Shown: in pieces, positions 12,401-25,937 of the stretch
Layout of the letters: the number at the start of each line of letters is the position of its first letter
How positions within the stretch are numbered: the first letter of the stretch is position 1
Origin: Lingula anatina
Taxonomy: Eukaryota > Brachiopoda > Lingulata > Lingulida > Lingulidae
Assembly: GCF_001039355.2 (NCBI RefSeq)
Contig: NW_019775791.1
Span: forward strand, 1-62,000
DNA length: 62,000 nt
Direction: 5' to 3'
Notes under the pieces: generated by a model
Told to the model about the DNA's origin: nothing
Databases searched by the model: none
The model's input: the letters and a program-made list of their open reading frames with translations, nothing else
Translations under genes and position numbers: made by a program

Positions 12401-15400
12401 AGATCTCTATGCAACAAATATTGTAGTAAGTAAATTTAAATATTAGGAAGTGACTAAAATCATAACATATAAGCTTATGCAGTTTAATTGGTCTTTTTAA
12501 TTTTTTTTTTTTTGCCCTGAAATCTGTTTTTGTATTGAGTATTTACCCATATTGTAGAGTCTAAAAGCATTTTGTCATGCTTCTGATATATTAGCAAAAT
12601 GTTCATTTTAAGATGATAGAGGGTGTACCATCAGAGTGCATGTAATAGTCATTTCATTAAAAATAGGTCTAATCAATTTCCAGTGCCTTTATTTTATCTT
12701 GCATTGAAACTCTTTCAGGAAGCAGGTCTTTGTTCTAAGGAGGAGTTGGACTTAGCAGTAGCCAGTTGGAATAAAGAACTCAATGATGAAATGACCAATA
12801 TTGATACTCACATTCCCAAGGCAAGGGTGTATAGTGTCACTTTTTCCATGATAAATAGAGCATCTTAATGAAGTTTGATTCTGAACATTTTTTGCAAATT
12901 GTTAACGGTTTACAACATCTAAACTAATTTCAGAGAAAGAGAGAGAGAGAGGTATTGGAAGGAAGCTGACATTCTTTGTAAGTTTTGTTTGCTCTCTCTT
13001 TAGGCGTATCACTTGGAGAAGAACTGGTCAGGTTATGTCCAAGCACCTGCCAGTCAAACAACATGGGACACTGGGGTGCCCACTGATCTCCTGAAGTATA
13101 TTGGTGCTAAGTCTGTGGCAGTACAGGATGATGTGGTGAGGTTTCATTGCTACACCCCATGATACTGTATTGGTTTTACGCTAACCACTTACTAGAGAAT
13201 AATTCTGTTCAAGAATAACATCTTGTTTTCCATATATTAATAGAAGGTAATATTTGTGATTTTGAATTCTAATATTTTTGTTATAATTAGAGATTTTAAA
13301 ATTCTGCTAATTTCCCTTCCTGTATTTAATGTTTGGTTGTATTGGTAACACCTGGGGCAAGATCTGAAATTTTGCAAAGGAGCATTTGATTTTTACAGGC
13401 AGTTCATAATACGCTTTCTAAGCATCACATTGACAAGCGTGTTCAGCAGTTAGAGGATGGGTCTAATTTGGACTGGGCAACTGCTGAAGCCTTGGCCATA
13501 GGCTCTTTACTTTGGCAAGGTAAGTAGGAAGTATGAGCAGTATTTCACATTCTCATTGTGTACTAATCTAAAGTGAAGGCAACTTGATGGAGAATGTGGA
13601 ATATTATCAGTTGTTTCAGCATTTAAATTTATATTATATGATCATAATACAGTAATATGATAGTTTGCTTAGGAAAATAGATTAAGATATCTGTGGAAGC
13701 TTCTGATAAATGTTTTGTTTTGAATGCTCTGAAGAAAAAAGAAAAAAAGAACAGCTACAAAATACCTTTGTCTTTTAAAAATTATTTCTCCTTGAATGTT
13801 TTTTTTACCAAATAATGATTTGTGTAACAGGTTACAATGTGAGATTTTGTGGGCAAGATGTTGGGAGGGGCACTTTCAGCCATCGTCACATGATGCTGGT
13901 CGACCAATCACACGATGGGATTGTTATTCCTCTGAACCACATGACGGATCATCAAAAGGGGTTTCTAGAGGTTTGAAATACTGTAGACTTTAAATTTGAT
14001 AAGGTACAGACTGAATCAAATTTTCAGTTGATTTATATAATTATTTAAATATTATTTTGAATAATTTTATAAAAATTATACTTAATTTAAATTTTGACAA
14101 TATATTGGCCATTTTTGTCATATTGAGAATGTTACAAACATTCTTAAACACTGCAAAATAATCCATCTTAAAATATAAACTTTACAAGAATGAAAATGGT
14201 TGTTTTGCTCACAGGTCTGCAACAGTGCTCTTACAGAACTTGCAGCTCTTGGCTTTGAATATGGAATGAGTACAGAAAATCCCACATCTTTAGTCATTTG
14301 GGAGGCACAGTTTGGAGATTTCTTCAATGGAGCTCAAGTTATAATTGATACGTACATTGCCTCCGGTGAAAGTAAGTATGTGTTCACAAATTGAAGGTTA
14401 ATACGTTAGGATAGACTCCAAATATTTAATTTTTGAAAGAGTTAGATGAAGTCCTTTTTTCAGGAACTGCATTAACATGCCTAGTCCATTCCAATCAAGT
14501 GTTTATAAAATAACTTTTATTACTACAGACTGGAAACTTTTTTATTTTATTTCATATCAGCCAAATGGCTCCTACAGAGTGGCTTGGTGATGTTGCTACC
14601 CCATGGTATGGATGGTGAAGGCCCTGAGCATTCTTCATGTAGAATTGAAAGATTCTTACTGGTTGGTACCTTAACATCTATGTAGAGAGCCAAATATTTG
14701 GAATCTTTTTATATATATGGTGGGTTAAAGTTTGTGAAAGCTGTCAGCAAACTCTCTGAAAAGAGATTTCATGATAAATGTTTTTCTTTCTTTTTTTCTT
14801 CTCCTCTTTCTTTCAATTTGAGTTTGCACAGTTTGGCTACCTCAAAGGAAAGTTTCCTAAAGGTGCAGAAGACATCCATTATTTTTGACATACCCACCCC
14901 CCTCCAGTTACTTTGAAGGGTTAAAATACAAATGACAAACCAAAATCTTCATATTTTGATCAGCAATGTGATAGCAAAGAAGATGGTTTTGATGGGGATG
15001 ATGTCAACTGGCATATTGTAAATCCCTCAACACCTGCCCAGTATTTTCATCTCCTCAGGAGGCAGGTAGGTTCCTTTAAGATCAGTTTTGATTCTAATCT
15101 TGTATGACATAATGCTCTGCTGTCAGTCTCTTTTTAGGCACTATTATTTGCTAATTATTATATTATATACTGTATTAATTAATGTACTTTTAAGGATTTA
15201 TTAACATATTTAAAAGTGATTTGAATATTGTCTTGTCGCTTTGCCTTGTAGATGGTGCGGAATTTCAGAAAACCTCTTATTGTGGCCTCTCCTAAGATGA
15301 TATTGCGGCTTCCTGCAGCTACGTCAAGTATGTTGGATCTGGCACCAGGCAAGACATTCTGTCCAGTACTGGGAGACAATGAAATAGATGGCAATGCTGT

Positions 15401-16598
15401 CAAGAGGGTAGTGTTCTGTTCTGGGCAGCACTACTATGCCTTGCATAAACAGAGGGAAACAGTTGGAGCTAAAGATACTGCACTTATCAGACTTGAGGTT
15501 TGCATGGTTCATACTAATAGATAATGGAACTTTAAACTGATTTTCCATAAGGAAAGGAAAGTTTTTGTTCAAAGGAAAGGTTGGTTCAGATGAAGTCTGG
15601 TTTATGAAAATTGGTAAATATTATTTATCAGGGTACATAGATGTTCACAGCCTAATAATTACGTATACATTAATTTCTTAATTTATTTTGTCTTATATAC
15701 TTTGTTGACAGGGGAGCAGGTGTCAGGTAAATCTTGAGCACTTCAAAATTTATAATATTAAAAGCTGTGGACATTTCACAAATTTCAAAACTATTTTTTA
15801 TTTCAACAGTGTCTCTGTCCATTCCCAGCAAAATCTCTTATGCAAGAATTGAACAAATACAAAAGTGCTACAGGTAGGTTGAAATTACAAGCTATTACAT
15901 ATGATTTATATGGCAGATAATATCTAAAAATCTGCAAAATCCACTGCTTTTTGCCAGTTCTCAAATCATGAAGTTCCAGAATAATGATATTAATTTTATG
16001 ATTATCAAATGCAAACTGTATACTCTGGATGTTTTAGAATTCATTTGGAGTCAGGAGGAACACCAAAATTCAGGAGCTTGGTCCTTTATAGCCCCAAGAT
16101 TTGAGAAAGTTGTTGGCTGCAAGGTAAAAAGAAAAACTAATTTTGTTTCTTAAATAGTGTGCAGAAACTGGCTATAAACTGTTTTAAGATGACTGCTGTA
16201 TTGTACTTTTAACTGAAATTGTAAAATAACAAATGATTTATGAAACAATGAACTGAGAATGGATAATGTAAATGACTTGTGCAGTATAAATTGTGAAATT
16301 TGAACAAGTAGCTTGTGTTTAGAGAATCACAGTACTCATTGAACATCAGAGAAATACATATACAGTCAATAAATTTTATAGGGTAGCTACTTGCAAGATT
16401 TAGATTCTTATTTAATGTTTCAATATTCCTCTTGAATAATGCTATTATTTCTTTTTCAATCAGCTGGCATATGTGGGTCGTGGACCGCTGGCAGCACCTG
16501 CAGTTGGCATTGGACAAGTGCACCAGAGAGAAGTTCTGGACATATTGGAAAGAACATTTGCTGAAAAAAAATATAACTATTTCAGAGCAAGGTGCTGA
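7472..16598 (+). CDS. DHTKD1: DHTKD1: mitochondrial 2-oxoadipate dehydrogenase E1 (5' exon not found)
   Basis: Thiamine-diphosphate E1 subunit that decarboxylates 2-oxoadipate in lysine, hydroxylysine and tryptophan breakdown in mitochondria. Twenty-two exons were traced: 7472-7589, 8102-8276, 8567-8674, 9151-9262, 9492-9589, 9810-9873, 10875-10954, 11186-11329, 11597-11712, 11816-11891, 12234-12425, 12719-12820, 13004-13135, 13399-13519, 13831-13970, 14215-14371, 14561-14661, 14964-15065, 15252-15497, 15810-15873, 16038-16123, 16464-16598. They give about 889 residues; human is 919. Family motifs seen in order: [38 protein letters not shown] in the cofactor core, [67 protein letters not shown]. 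The internal [10 protein letters not shown] and short length distinguish it from OGDH. The first exon begins in phase with one base carried over, so a start exon is missing. Intron 12 is either GC-AG (12821) or uses a GT six bases later. The 3' neighbour is convergent. Confidence 0.95.
9421..9472. repeat. (AT)n microsatellite in DHTKD1 intron 4
   Basis: About 52 bases of uninterrupted at dinucleotide lie some 20 bases before the acceptor of DHTKD1 exon 5. Open frames on both strands here encode only Ile-Tyr runs and are artefacts. Confidence 0.97.
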
Positions 16599-17631
16599 TA
16601 AAATATGGGTTTAATCATCATAATTATGATATGCACTGTCAGAAAAACATTTCCAGTGAAGTACATCCAAAATATTTCAACTAATGTGTAAGATTGTTGT
16701 AAGGAGATGTAGAAAGTATGAAGTGCTTAAGATAAAGCATTGCATCCACATTCCGAATAACCTCTAAATAATTTGTCTGTCACAAATTCAGACTTACACA
16801 TTTGAAATGTTTTAAAATAAGTTAAGTGACTGTTCTGATTCTCATACAAGATACAGTACTAAATTAAGGAAAGGTTGTGACTAGGGAAATTTTACCATGA
16901 ACTAAGTCAGTAATTATTTTATGCATAATATCTTTTAATATTAAGTAAGGTATATTATGGTGTGGTACTAAATTCCTGGTTTTGCAATATCATGCCATGA
17001 ACTGAAAATAATGAAACTTTTATTTATTGTGATTGGTATTTTTGGGATAGATTCACTCTTTGTTATGTTTAATAACATATGTGCTTATAAAGAATGTCAT
17101 GCACATTTTTTTTTCTTTTTTAAATGTCAAAAGTGCATTTTTCTTCATCAGATGAACACAATTCATATGCTGTTTGCATCTTCTAGCAAAGATTTCTTGC
17201 ATCTGGATGCAGATAACCTTTAGCCGGTGATGGTGAAGTTGGTTGATCCTGTATCATAGATTTGACTATGAGGATGCAAGCTGCCACATTCACCATTGCA
17301 AAGTGCTGAAAATCAAATCACCAGAGATAACCATAGATATCACTGACCATTGCTTTTGTCTTAGTTTGTACATGAAATTATTTGAAAATATGCACTGGCA
17401 TTTAATATTTAAAAGTTTGTTATTATGATTATGACTTTAATTAGAATTACTGTCACTTAATGAAATTCAGTTAATTCCGTGGAAATTGGTCTAAGTCTTC
17501 AACATTGGAATTTCCATGTTGTAATCTTCTTCTACCTGGGGACTTTATTTGCAGCAATCAACAAAAAGAATATATTCCTGTCAGAATAGAACTTACTTAT
17601 TATAATAATAATATATGTTATGATAGCAATA
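16599..17631. other. Convergent 3' region between DHTKD1 and the saposin-like gene
   Basis: AT-rich DNA expected to hold the 3' UTRs of both genes. I found no canonical AATAAA on the + strand close to the DHTKD1 stop. Minus-strand AATAAA signals occur at 17019-17028 (two overlapping) and at 17544-17549, the latter about 85 bases past the saposin-like stop. Open frames here look random. Confidence 0.5.
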
Positions 17632-20576
17632 TTATACTAGCTCACCAATCTTGACAATGTAGGTTCCAGGCAGCCACATTTCACAGGGCCCTTGTGTAGG
17701 ATCGCAGTCAGGGTCTGGCTTTGCATGGATTGTTATTTTACTGCCATATGTGCCTGGGGGTTGTTTTTGCTGGAGAAAGGCTGAAGCTATAAAAAGAATT
17801 TTTTTTCCATTTACATGAGGACTTATGACATGTTAAAAGTATCTTAACTGATTTTTATTTTTTTCTCTCAATACTGAATATTCAAAAAAAATTTTTTTTT
17901 TTTTTTTTTTTGGGGGGGGGGTCCATTATGTGAAATGAGTGCCCTGAGTTTAATCATTGTGATATCTCTCAGCCTTGGAAAATGGCAATGAAAAGCAGAT
18001 ATACCATTAGTTTTGACATCATACTCTGAAAATCGTCTGTGACTCATTAGAGCATAATCATATGAAATGATTTTTAGAATAAATTCTTCATGACTGAATG
18101 CTACTCACCTACTGGAATACCATCAACAGTATCAAGTTCTATAACAAGTTCTCCAGTTCCGGTACCATTTTTGCTTGTGTATTCGATATCCACAATAAAG
18201 GATGTACCTATACCAAGGGAAATTTATAACATTTATACAATAGTAGTTAGCTTATCATTATATATTTTGTAATATCAAACCTGTTGGTTTGTACCAATAA
18301 ATGCAAGGTAAGATTTTTTTTATTTGGAGGACCTTGAATCATAATGTGAAAGTTTTGTCACTATTATGTTTTCAAATTTAATCATCTTGAACTTTATTCC
18401 TCTGATGGTAAATTTATCCCTCTCATCCTTGTAGACTCTAAAACTCAGGATGAATAAACATGCAACATGACATATTAAATTTGATTCTCTTCATTTTAGG
18501 AAGAAAGCAATTTCCCCCCAAAAAACAAAACTTTCTCTAAAAATGTGTGTGGGAGGGAGGGTATTACACAATGAATTAAACTGAACCCTGGTACCTGAAA
18601 AGGTCAGGCCAATGTTTTACCTTGAGGGCCTTGTGGAGGCTTGACGGTCAGTGCTGTGATATTGGCATCTCCTGAATCAAAGACTGGACACACAGTGATC
18701 AACTCACAGAAGTAAATGGGATCAAGATCTGCACTAAAATTTAATAAAATAATGATTTTTTTTTTTTACCTTGAAGACATTTCAACATTAATTGTATTTC
18801 ATTTTGAAAACAGAGGCAGGAAGGTATGACATGCAAAGTTATTCAATGCCAGATTTGATTAATCAATGAAAAAGCTAATCTAACTGAAACAAATAAGGGA
18901 AATGTATTACTCTTGTATAAGTTGGATGAACTCTTCAACTCCTACTATACTACAAAGGACATCGCAGATAGCACCAACTGCTTGGCTGCCAGTCTTGTTT
19001 GCCAAAGCACCACAGAGGTCAGAGCAGGCGGTCAGTACCCCTCCATCTGTAACATAACAGAACAAAGACTGGCTATTCACATGTTTGTGGTTTGGTACCT
19101 AATATTAATGTACTGGCAAAACTAGCACACACACACATATATATATGTATAGTATTTAACATGCCCCATTCTATCTGATCCTATCCTGAATGGATCCAGT
19201 CTCTTTTTTTAATGGAAATTAATAAACCAAATAAGCCACATGAATTTCACAGTTCATTTGTGGAGATATTGTGAAATTATCTCAGACATGCCAATACAAT
19301 GCTGAATTTGACAAAAATGTTCTCTTTAATTTTTGGTTTTTTGAAACATACAAATACCACATTTCATTTTTTTTTTTTAATTAAACACTATAAAAAACGG
19401 TGATTGTTCTCTGTGACAATATTCCTAACTTGAACCTTGTTTTGATCTATGAACCCCTAATACATACTTAAGATGATCTCCAACAAGGCATTGATAGCTT
19501 GTGTTGTAAAGTCAACACAGGTTGGGCACAGGTCCACTCCCACCTTGTCCTTGACTATAGGGACTTGGTGGAGCCTTACCAACTGAGGCTTGAGTACAGC
19601 TCTCTCTTGGCTAAAACGCAGGACTGTCGGCAGTGCAGTTGCCTCCAGCACAAGCACTGCAGCTAGGAAAACTGTAACAGACTTAAATAACAAGGCACAC
19701 TTGAAAATGATAAAACATGATCTGTAATCATTTATCTTGTTTCATTACTTATATTGGCTTTTTAAAATCATCATAGAACAAACGATCAACAACAAGGATT
19801 ATCAAGTAATTTCAGTAGGTGACAGTTCCACTGATTACTTAATTATTTCAGAAGTTTAATTTAACTGGTAATATCAATTTCTTGGCCATTGCACTGGTTT
19901 GTTATCACCTAAACAATAGCTTATCTCTTAGTGGGAACATCTTGATATTAACTGATCTTTGGCCTAGCACTGATAACCATTTACTAAGGTTGATCCAACT
20001 CACTAGGGTAAATGCATCTAAGTTACTAAAATGCTTTATTTTTTTCGAAATAAAGGAATAAACAAATATTAATATCTTCAATATTTTAAATCTAAAAAAT
20101 GAAGAAAAAATAGAAAATAAATAAAAAAAAGCACATATTACAATTCATAACACCTAAATTCTGTATGGATTGATACACTGTACATGTAACTGACAACATG
20201 GGTGGCTTTTTTAATGAAAGTTAAGTGAAAATAAAAAAGTTTTTATCAACGCAAATCACCGATGACATTTTTTATATTAAAGAAATTTACTTTTTTAATG
20301 TTAAGTAAAAGATTTATCCTCATTTTAACCTTTTAGATACATATCTAACAAGTATGTGGAAAGAAATATGAGTTCAGATGCCAAGGCGATGTAACAAACA
20401 AGTCTAGAATACTGCAACAAACATTTAATTATTTTCTGTTTACATTTGTTTAACTCACATCACTGTTGTCTAATACAAAGTCAAAAAAATAAAGTTAAAT
20501 GCAAAATGGTTAAATCTAAATATTAGCGTTAAAATTAACCAAACTTTGCTTAATAACTGTTTACACCTACCTTCAT
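17632..20576 (-). CDS. Secreted saposin B-type domain protein (countin-like)
   Basis: Six coding exons on the minus strand: 20571-20576 (ATG AAG only), 19468-19681, 18911-19046, 18621-18733, 18109-18207, 17632-17786. They give about 240 residues. The two-codon first exon splices to a hydrophobic stretch (MKSVTVFLAAVLVLEATA), a clear signal peptide, which decides the start. Residues about 50-120 hold a saposin-B pattern of six cysteines (CPTC, then ACSDLC, then ICDVLC) with amphipathic helices. A C-terminal region follows, with YFCELITVC, a beta-rich stretch and a last Cys pair (DCDP, GPCEMW). The saposin fold usually binds lipid or membrane in lysosomes or outside the cell. The extra C-terminal domain resembles the countin type, but I cannot fix the function. 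The gene is divergent from the CCDC42-like gene; the ATGs are 181 bp apart. Exon 4 uses a ttttag acceptor although a cag lies five bases further on. Confidence 0.8.
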
Positions 20577-20756
20577 GTTCCTCGGTGTAATATTCTTTGT
20601 ATGATGTAAAAAGAGCACATGACTGGTCACATGACACAGTCTCCAAGGTGCTTGCTCATTTGAATAAAGTTGTTATGACCTACTACCATATTGGATTGTA
20701 GAAGGATTACACGATCTGTGGCACCTTATTTATACATGGAGTTATAAGACACCAAA
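20577..20756. promoter_or_regulatory. Likely bidirectional promoter, saposin-like / CCDC42-like
   Basis: Only 180 bp separate the two start codons, so the 5' UTRs and core promoters must share or overlap this stretch. It contains an E-box, gtcacatgac at 20626-20635, with a second CATGA core just upstream (20617-20621). That extended E-box resembles the TFEB/MITF lysosomal-gene (CLEAR/M-box) type, which would suit a saposin-family gene. An inverted CCAAT (attgg) is near 20691. These site assignments are inference from motif shape. Confidence 0.5.
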
Positions 20757-23727
20757 ATGGCTGCTGGAACTTTTAAATTAGATTTAGGGGATCAGAAGAA
20801 AAATGTTTTCGTCACTCAGCTCCAAGACAGGTAGGAAAATCTGTTAATGTCTTCAGTTCAGTTGGTTAGAAAAGTTGAATCACAGTGAATGAGTTCTTGA
20901 ATATCGATTACTATTGTTGAAAATCTGCCCTAATGAGTTTGCAGAGTGGGTATTTAAATCGATAGCGTGTCTTTCAAAAGAAATTGTAGTCTGAAATCTC
21001 TTTTTAACCTAAGGAAAACTGCAGTGAACAAACAGAAACTGCCAATTATTAATTCTACCAGTACTCGTGGTTCAGACTTCAGTTTATCATATTCAGTTTA
21101 GCATTAAACTATACATTTTAGGTGAAACCTTTATATAATATGACAATAATTAAGTTTTTAATGTGAAGTCATATCTCATTTTCTTTATTTTAACAGGTAT
21201 ATTTTTCGTGCAAAAAAATTAATGTCTTTTTTTTATTCATTTTCAGGGATTATGACGAGGAAGATGTCACTGCATATCCCATTGTCAAAGAATCTGCAGA
21301 CAAACTTATTGAGACTGGCATTAATACTCTTCAAAAGACTTTGCTTCTCAAAAAAGAGGTTGAAGTGGACAAGGTTCATTTAGAACTTCTGTCAAAACGT
21401 GCTGAGTTTAAAGAACGAATGCAAGCATGTTCAGAAAGACAAATCAAAGTGCAAAAGAAACAACAGCAGGTAAGGTTCATTCAGAGCTTGCTTTTAATCA
21501 TCTCAACTCAGTGGAGTGGTAATTCAATATGTCTGACCAATGAACTCACAGATTTGATAATTTCCTGTATTGGAAATTTTATTATACCCCCTCCTATATT
21601 TCACAAAAGCACAAATCATGTACTATTCAACAAAAAGAAGATAACAAAAAAATCTCAATATTTTTGCTATTTGTTTTGTAAGCCTTCATTACTTTCCAGG
21701 ATGCTTACAAAGAAATAAATTACTGTTAGTAAGATCACCAACAAACTTGTTATCATAGAATCAAAAAGTATCATTTTCAACAAGTTTACATTGTGTCTTG
21801 TTCTACAGTCCATATGTTACCTGTGTACATTCATATTCTTTTTTTCCCTTGCAGATGAAAGAAAAGGTCTCCCAATATGAAAAATTTATTAAAGAAAACG
21901 AAGCAAAAAGAAGGAGAGCAATTCAGAAATATCAGAATGAAGTTAAGCTCAGGGAACAGAGAACACGAGAGCTAGAAATGCTTCAGGAACAACTTGAAGA
22001 CCTTAAGCAAAGGTAGGCACATTATATTTGATTGGCAAATCTTCCATTATATTTATCTTTTCATATCAGAGAATGGCATCTTCCTCAAAAGAAATGCATG
22101 CATTTTTGAAGAAATGACTGATTGAGTGAATGAAAGCCATGCATTTGTATGTTTCAGGCACAAATATTTAGAGAAAAAATAAGCCAAACAAAGAAATTTG
22201 AACAGTATTTATTGAGAGTTGTGGATGCCATGCCTGAAAGTAAGTAAAGAAGGAAAGAAGATGATCACAATGAAAAAGTCAAACACACAGCCACTGAATA
22301 CTTGGGAGTGTATGCTATTGTAAACATTCTACTTCTTTTTCTAGTACATTTCACTGAATTGACTTTGTACTGATTAAAGATAAATGCCACTTAAAAAATT
22401 ATTAAAAATAATTATCAGATATATATTCCTTGTAAACATATTTCACCATTATTTTTCAAGATGCTTATGGCTAATTTCTGTTTCTTAGATTATATTGAAA
22501 TGCAAGACAATATGGTGAACAGTCTCATGATGAGACACAGAACCTTGAATGAAACCAATAAAGATCTTGTTGAGGGTGTCTCAGAAAAAGCAGATGAGGT
22601 GAGTTTATTAATTAGCTGTCAGGATAGATAATTGTGAACTATTTTTACATTTCTGGATGTAGAAGGAGGTGGAGAAACTTGGTATGTGAAGATTATATTT
22701 CATCAGCAACTATTATTAATAATGAACAGTATTTATTGAAAGTAATGACCTCTGTTGTTTCAGCTGGAAAAATTAAGAAACCACCTTGATCAACTGAAGC
22801 AAGAGCATGATAAAATGAAGCTCTCTATAAACAGTGAATTGTCTAAAATGCAAAAGCATCAAGAAGGTCGGGTGGATGGCAATAAACAGTTGGAGGAATC
22901 TTATATCTTGGGAAAAGGAGACTTTAGGGAACAGGTAAGCATGAGAAAAATATGCATCTTCTTTATGTATTCTTCACAGTAAATCACTTTTGGTAATTCT
23001 TTGCTGTGAATGAAAAGTGGTGCATAAATGCTTTAGAAGAAATATGTTAGTTTCCCTTTACAGAATTATAGAGTTCATAAAGAAATTCAAATGCTAATTG
23101 ATATGCAGTGTTGTGGAATCTTTTGGGGCACTGAACTTATAAAAGGGCTGCATAACAAATTAAATTGAGTGATACATTTTTCAGCGATCTGAGTTGGGAC
23201 AAATACTGATGGCCATAAATAACATAGCTAACAAGTGCACCAAAGAAACCGACATTCCAGTGGAAAGGATTATGTTGGATGAAAAACTAGACAGAATCCA
23301 GGTAAGGAATATTGTACATCACAAAAGGGATTGTTATTATGGGAGAATGCTTTTTTTATTTTTAAGGACCATACTTCTAGAAACAAATGATTTTCATTTA
23401 CTTACGGATATAAATATTTCAAATATGGGGCAGACAATTTTGTTCAAAATGATTGAGAATGAATTTATACTTCATGTCAAATTATTAAATTCCCTAAATA
23501 TTTCATAACACAAAATTATGTAGTAGACTCAATGAGGATATCACTATCTCTATGGTCAGTTTTGGAAATTGTTCTTTTATTCACAGGAGTATATGTTGGA
23601 AAGGATAGACGTTGCCCAGATGGCCAGTGCCGATGGGTCAGAAGGTGATCAGAGGACAAAGAGTGGCCGTAGTGGACATAGTTGGAGCAGAAAGAAAAAT
23701 GCCCCTAAAGTCATGTTTGCCGCATAA
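20757..23727 (+). CDS. CCDC42: CCDC42 / CFAP73-like axonemal coiled-coil protein (DUF4200)
   Basis: Eight exons: 20757-20830, 21247-21469, 21855-22012, 22172-22239, 22489-22598, 22764-22934, 23185-23301, 23587-23727. They give about 353 residues. The protein is almost wholly predicted coiled coil, with the DUF4200 signature in the middle (VSQYEKFIKENEAKRRRAI, then FEQYLLRVVDAMPE), as in CCDC42 and its paralogue CFAP73/CCDC42B. Relatives act in sperm flagella (CCDC42) or in the inner-arm MIA complex of motile cilia (CFAP73); I cannot decide between the paralogues. Human family members are about 310-316 residues, and the excess here is a basic, Ser/Gly-rich tail. Exon 4 must use the second of two acceptors: the stronger tttcag 14 bases upstream would introduce a stop. 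The start ATG has accaaaATGG context. It faces SAV1 tail to tail. Confidence 0.82.
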
Positions 23728-25937
23728 TGCTCACCTCTAGGTCTTGAAAGGATCTTTCGATACATTCCCCTGTGACTCTCGTACTGTGAAAAAATGCAGT
23801 ATTGCATCGACAGGCATTGTATATTTGGAAGGGGATGGAGACCAGTGAAGTTCATCTGCCATTTTTCCCCTCTGAGCCATCTGAGATTAAGCAAGATGAC
23901 ACATTTTAAAAATAGTCTCTGTCTACACACCTGATTAGACTGTCTAGACACACAAATTGTTGTCATTGATCTTTGATTATTGATCAAAGCAGACACAGGT
24001 TAAGAATTCAGGATCTGGTAATGAGCAAGGTTATGGAAAAAGTCTTTATGTTAAAATATCAGCATACCAGTGAGCAGAGCTTTAAGTATTTCTCTTGAGT
24101 TCACAAATCTACCGTAAGTTGAAATATGTCATTACAAGCACTTAGTTGAAATTGTTCTCTGTATCAAAAGTATATGGGAAAAGTCACAATATTAGCATGT
24201 GTGTAAACATAATCCATTGCAAAAACATTGATAGTAGCTTGAATATTATTTTTATGATAATGATTAATCAATATCTGTTTGTTCAGTTTATCTGTATTGT
24301 AGAAGTGAGGGGTGATATGAACTGGGCTCATGCCAAAAGCAGGTAATTACAGACGGTAGTGCTTTAAATCATGTCTCTACGCAAATTTTGATATACATCT
24401 TAAAAAATACGCAAAGTTTTGCAATTCTTCTCTTTTTTTCACTTTACTACGCAGAAAAATATTATTATACTTCAGCATGTTATGAACACCAAAAGCAATT
24501 TTGTATTTCTTGGCATACAGGATGGTTTCTGCATCCCATGTTTAGTAAATGTACGGTATGCAGAAAACGTGAGATGTGGAAGTCCTGCTAAGCCTTTTAT
24601 ACTGTAGGTGCTATACTGATCACTCATTTAGATTTGATATTTTGCAGGTTTGCATGGTCCTGTTTTTTATGCATATATTCTAAATATGCATCTAGTTATA
24701 AAAAGATAATTTTGATAATAAAATCAAATCAAATTTACTCTTTGATTTCTTTATTTTTCAAAGCCCCTTATTTATGATCTTGGTATATACATAAACACAA
24801 TGCCTAAAGGCATGCAGTAAAAATTAAAATGCAAGTACAAGATCAAACCAGTGTTTTTGAAATAATGCACGTGAAACGGCTACCTATATTTAAGAAGCTT
24901 TCCAAACATAAGAGTTTGTCTCTCATTTCTAAATCTTCACAACTTGATTCCCAGAGATTCATTCACAATCTTTACTGGATATCTAATTTTATGTAATAAA
25001 TTCAACAGTTCTATTAAATTTTAAAAAATTCAAAAAAAGTGCAAAATTACTTAATATGATCTTATAAAAACAAAGACCTGTTCTCCCTCTTCCCTACTAA
25101 TGAAGCACTGTGCAACAATTGCTTAAATTACTTTGACCTAAGTATCACATCAAGCAACACAAATTTGGCCTCATTCCTATGCCCGTTTTATGACGGCAAC
25201 TCCCATTTCTCCATTTAGATGCATTTCACCAAATAATTTTGTCACTCTTGTGCAAAACTGAAATTGATTTTCAACTTACAGGTGTAGAGCAAAGAATTTA
25301 GTCATTTCAATACAAATTTTATCTTTCACTACTCATAAACTTCAAGGAAAGGAACTTTCTCTAAAGCCCCAATACATCAAGATATTATGCAACACAATTT
25401 GTTCAGCGATATGTTTCCAAAATGATCCACAACCTCATCATTCTACAACCAAATCTGTTATATCCCATGCTTTGGAATGCTTGTGACTGTAAACAGTCTA
25501 CAATTTATAATTTACCTATAAAAAGCCTCTAGATTAAATACTTATATCAACACAACTTATGAATGGAGGGAATCCTACATTTAAAAACTGCTGATAAAAA
25601 GTTCTTCTCCACAACAAAAAAATTTCTCAAAGGTTGAATGCTAAATTGACGGTTGAATTTTTTAGTATAATCTGATATTTCAAAGTAAGAATATGGGAAC
25701 ATGAAAAATCACAGTATTTATAGTGTTTCATGCCTGCTTACTGCATACATCAATTACCAAGCACTCCTGTATTACTCACATTGATGTATAACTATACTTT
25801 TTAAAAAACTAAGAAATCTTCATCCCATAATTCAACATGAAATATTGACAGCATGTCTAGATCAACTGATTAACCATCGGAAGTTTTTGTCTGTATTTTT
25901 TTCATCTGTAAATATAATCCAATAGCTCATTACATCC
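23728..25937. other. Convergent 3' UTRs of CCDC42-like (+) and SAV1 (-)
   Basis: No other gene is recognised. If the paired poly(A) signals at 24717-24755 are used, about 1.0 kb on the left is CCDC42-like 3' UTR and about 1.2 kb on the right is SAV1 3' UTR. The open frame at 23649-23996 on the minus strand is antisense to a coding exon and UTR and has no recognisable domain. Confidence 0.6.
24717..24755. terminator. Opposed poly(A) signals, CCDC42-like / SAV1
   Basis: AATAAA on the plus strand (24717-24722) and AATAAA on the minus strand (24750-24755, read as tttatt) face each other with 27 bases between. Cleavage 10-30 nt past each signal would leave the two mRNAs abutting or slightly overlapping. 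Confidence 0.55.

Noticed and set aside
18913-19125. Plus-strand open frame within the saposin-like gene
   Set aside because: It is antisense to exon 3 of the minus-strand gene, whose cysteine pattern, phase and splice sites are coherent.
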